Positions 62,882 to 64,000 of a stretch of DNA of 64,000 bases are shown here, piece after piece. The notes below the pieces were generated by a model. The model made no database searches and had not been told where the DNA came from. It saw only the letters and a list, made by a program, of their open reading frames with translations. Source of the DNA: DTYU01 sp040756575 (lineage in GTDB: Bacteria; Bacillota; Desulfotomaculia; Desulfotomaculales; Ammonificaceae); NCBI GenBank assembly GCA_040756575.1, contig JBFLYP010000004.1, positions 62,001 to 126,000 of the forward strand, read 5' to 3'. Every line of letters begins with the position of its first letter. Position 1 is the first letter of the stretch. A program made the translations under genes and the position numbers.

Positions 62882-63703
62882 ATGCCTGACGGTTACGGCA
62901 GCCACCGGGATTACATGGACTGGGTAAAAGAGGAAGCGGACGCTCGTCAAGAGGCGCTCGAGGCTGCGTTGCGAGAAGCTTTTTCCCGCTTCATCGAAAG
63001 GCGTGAGGTCGAGGTGGTGGTTTTCTCAAGTATGAGTGCCTTTGATTTGGCACGGGCCATCCTAGCTCAGCCGCTTATTCTTAAGCCACTTCTGGCGTGT
63101 TGCAATATCGGCGCGCGCGCCATTGAACGGAATCTCAATATCAAGAACCTGGACACTTACTCGCCACGGCTCAGCGAGGACCGCGCAAAGATCATCGCCG
63201 GATATATCAAGCCGTTTCTTCCGCCTTACATAGAAATCCCGGCGCTCAGCCGCCTGGACAGGGTTTTTTACATTGATAAAGAGGTTCGCAAAGGGAAGGG
63301 CAGGTGGGAACGGCGTATTTTAGATACGTTGAACCACCACGGGCAGACCTGCTTTTGCAAAAGGATGTTTGAGGCTGGTGGGGAACAGTTTGAGCTTGAC
63401 GCTGCCGCTCCTAAAGAGGGAAACATCCAACTTGCGATAGATGTGAAGCGGATAGAGGCACGGCGAGATATTCATAAGCGTTGTGATGAAATAGCGAACA
63501 AGGCCAGCAAACTGAAATCTGTGTTCCCGCAGGCCAGGTTTGGTGCGGTGATATATTACCCGTTCATTGAAGAACATGTTAATGTTCAAAACCGGTTGCG
63601 TTCCCCGGATATAGATAGCATAGTTTTCGCTTCTGAATCGGACGAGTCGATTGAAAACGCAGTGAAGCTGCTCCTTTCTACGCTGGGGGTGCCGGCAAAA
63701 TGA
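62882..63703 (+). CDS. Type II restriction endonuclease (probable)
   Basis: A 273-residue protein whose stop overlaps the start of a DNA methyltransferase (ATGA). In the C-terminal half, FELDAAAPKEG followed by LAIDVKRIEARRDI gives the D-x(n)-D-x-K pattern of PD-(D/E)XK nucleases. The N-terminal region is helical (EEADARQEALEAALREAFSR). Gene pairing with a methylase is the main evidence for a restriction enzyme. ATG 62882 follows GGAAAGGGAGC. Recognition site unknown. Confidence 0.75.
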   Translation: MPDGYGSHRDYMDWVKEEADARQEALEAALREAFSRFIERREVEVVVFSSMSAFDLARAILAQPLILKPLLACCNIGARAIERNLNIKNLDTYSPRLSEDRAKIIAGYIKPFLPPYIEIPALSRLDRVFYIDKEVRKGKGRWERRILDTLNHHGQTCFCKRMFEAGGEQFELDAAAPKEGNIQLAIDVKRIEARRDIHKRCDEIANKASKLKSVFPQARFGAVIYYPFIEEHVNVQNRLRSPDIDSIVFASESDESIENAVKLLLSTLGVPAK

Positions 63704-64000
63704 AACAAAGAACCTTCCACCGTCTAGTTGAAGGAGATGCACGGGACCTCTCTTTCGTAGATGACGAAAGCATCCATCTTGTGGTCACGTCGCCCCCTTA
63801 CTGGACGCTGAAGAAATACCGGGAACATCCCTCCCAAATGGGGCACATTGCGGACTATGAAGAATTTATTGAGGAGCTTTCTAAGGTCTGGCGCGAGTGC
63901 TACCGCGTTTTGGTTCCTGGGGGGCGCCTGGTGTGCGTGGTGGGGGATGTGTGCTTATCCCGCCGCCGGTTTGGGAGGCACGTGGTCATTCCTTTACATG
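63700..64000 (+). CDS. DNA methyltransferase of the R-M pair (partial)
   Basis: The N-terminal 100 residues of a DNA methyltransferase. Catalytic motif IV is VVTSPPYWTLKKY (SPPY, typical of N4-cytosine methyltransferases), after VEGDARDLSFVDDESI. The later LVPGGRLVCVVGDV is a strand of the methylase fold. The gene runs off the right edge. Its ATG overlaps the stop of the endonuclease gene, so the two form a type II restriction-modification operon. Confidence 0.9.
   Translation, partial: MKQRTFHRLVEGDARDLSFVDDESIHLVVTSPPYWTLKKYREHPSQMGHIADYEEFIEELSKVWRECYRVLVPGGRLVCVVGDVCLSRRRFGRHVVIPLH

Noticed and set aside
53024..64000. CRISPR array or cas genes in the defence island
   Set aside because: No regularly spaced direct repeats and no Cas-like proteins are seen anywhere in the window.

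Overview
The window looks like a chromosome segment of an anaerobic, probably thermophilic Gram-positive bacterium of the Desulfotomaculum/Pelotomaculum-like Firmicutes. This is inferred from gene content: S-layer homology (SLH) domains and copper-amine-oxidase-N domains on exported proteins, menaquinone made by the futalosine route, a selA-selB selenocysteine pair, many GTG/TTG starts with strong Shine-Dalgarno sites, and a moderately high GC content. The species cannot be named from the sequence.

Layout. 1-8.7 kb is a minus-strand nitrogen-assimilation block (asnB, a twin P-loop ATPase, amt, glnB, a class I amidotransferase, nadE and the N-terminal part of glnA). Terminator-like hairpins lie in the leaders of glnA, amt and asnB, and an ANTAR-type antiterminator gene lies nearby at 11.9 kb. 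9.1-13.5 kb holds DUF1614, HIT, MFS, ANTAR and TerC-like genes. tRNA-Pro(GGG) at 13577-13654 is the attachment site of a 9.2-kb integrative element (13632-22837) bounded by a 24-bp direct repeat. The element carries a tyrosine integrase, a small Xis-like protein, an AAA ATPase, a ParB remnant, a DUF2283 two-gene module and exported proteins, one of them frameshifted.

23-31 kb holds an SLH-anchored seven-repeat propeller protein, a ferredoxin, a GT4/phosphatase-fold membrane protein/FAH-family cluster, and speD behind a strongly structured leader. 31.2-38.3 kb is a menaquinone cluster: a degenerate prenyl synthase, menG, ubiD, ubiA, mqnE, mqnA and mqnC. selA and selB follow, separated by a dispersed repeat that also occurs in the asnB leader. 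42-47.4 kb holds an LpdD-like protein and a glucan/sugar-nucleotide cluster (CBM25, CBS, glycogen-synthase-like GT, nucleotidyltransferase-phosphomutase). 47.5-53 kb has an MFS transporter, a cysteine-cluster protein, a YdjC deacetylase, a methyltransferase and rmuC.

53.2-64 kb is a defence island. It contains a DUF1998 gene scar, an HTH-SNF2 helicase-DUF3883 protein of 1207 residues, a DUF1156 DNA methylase of 1081 residues, a broken small gene, an AbiJ-NTD3-like/TIR protein, an HNH protein, and a restriction endonuclease overlapping a DNA methyltransferase cut by the window edge. The helicase-methylase pair resembles the drmD-drmMI half of DISARM or the helicase-methylase part of DUF1156/DUF499 clusters. 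Neither known system is complete here, so this is the best candidate for an undescribed arrangement.
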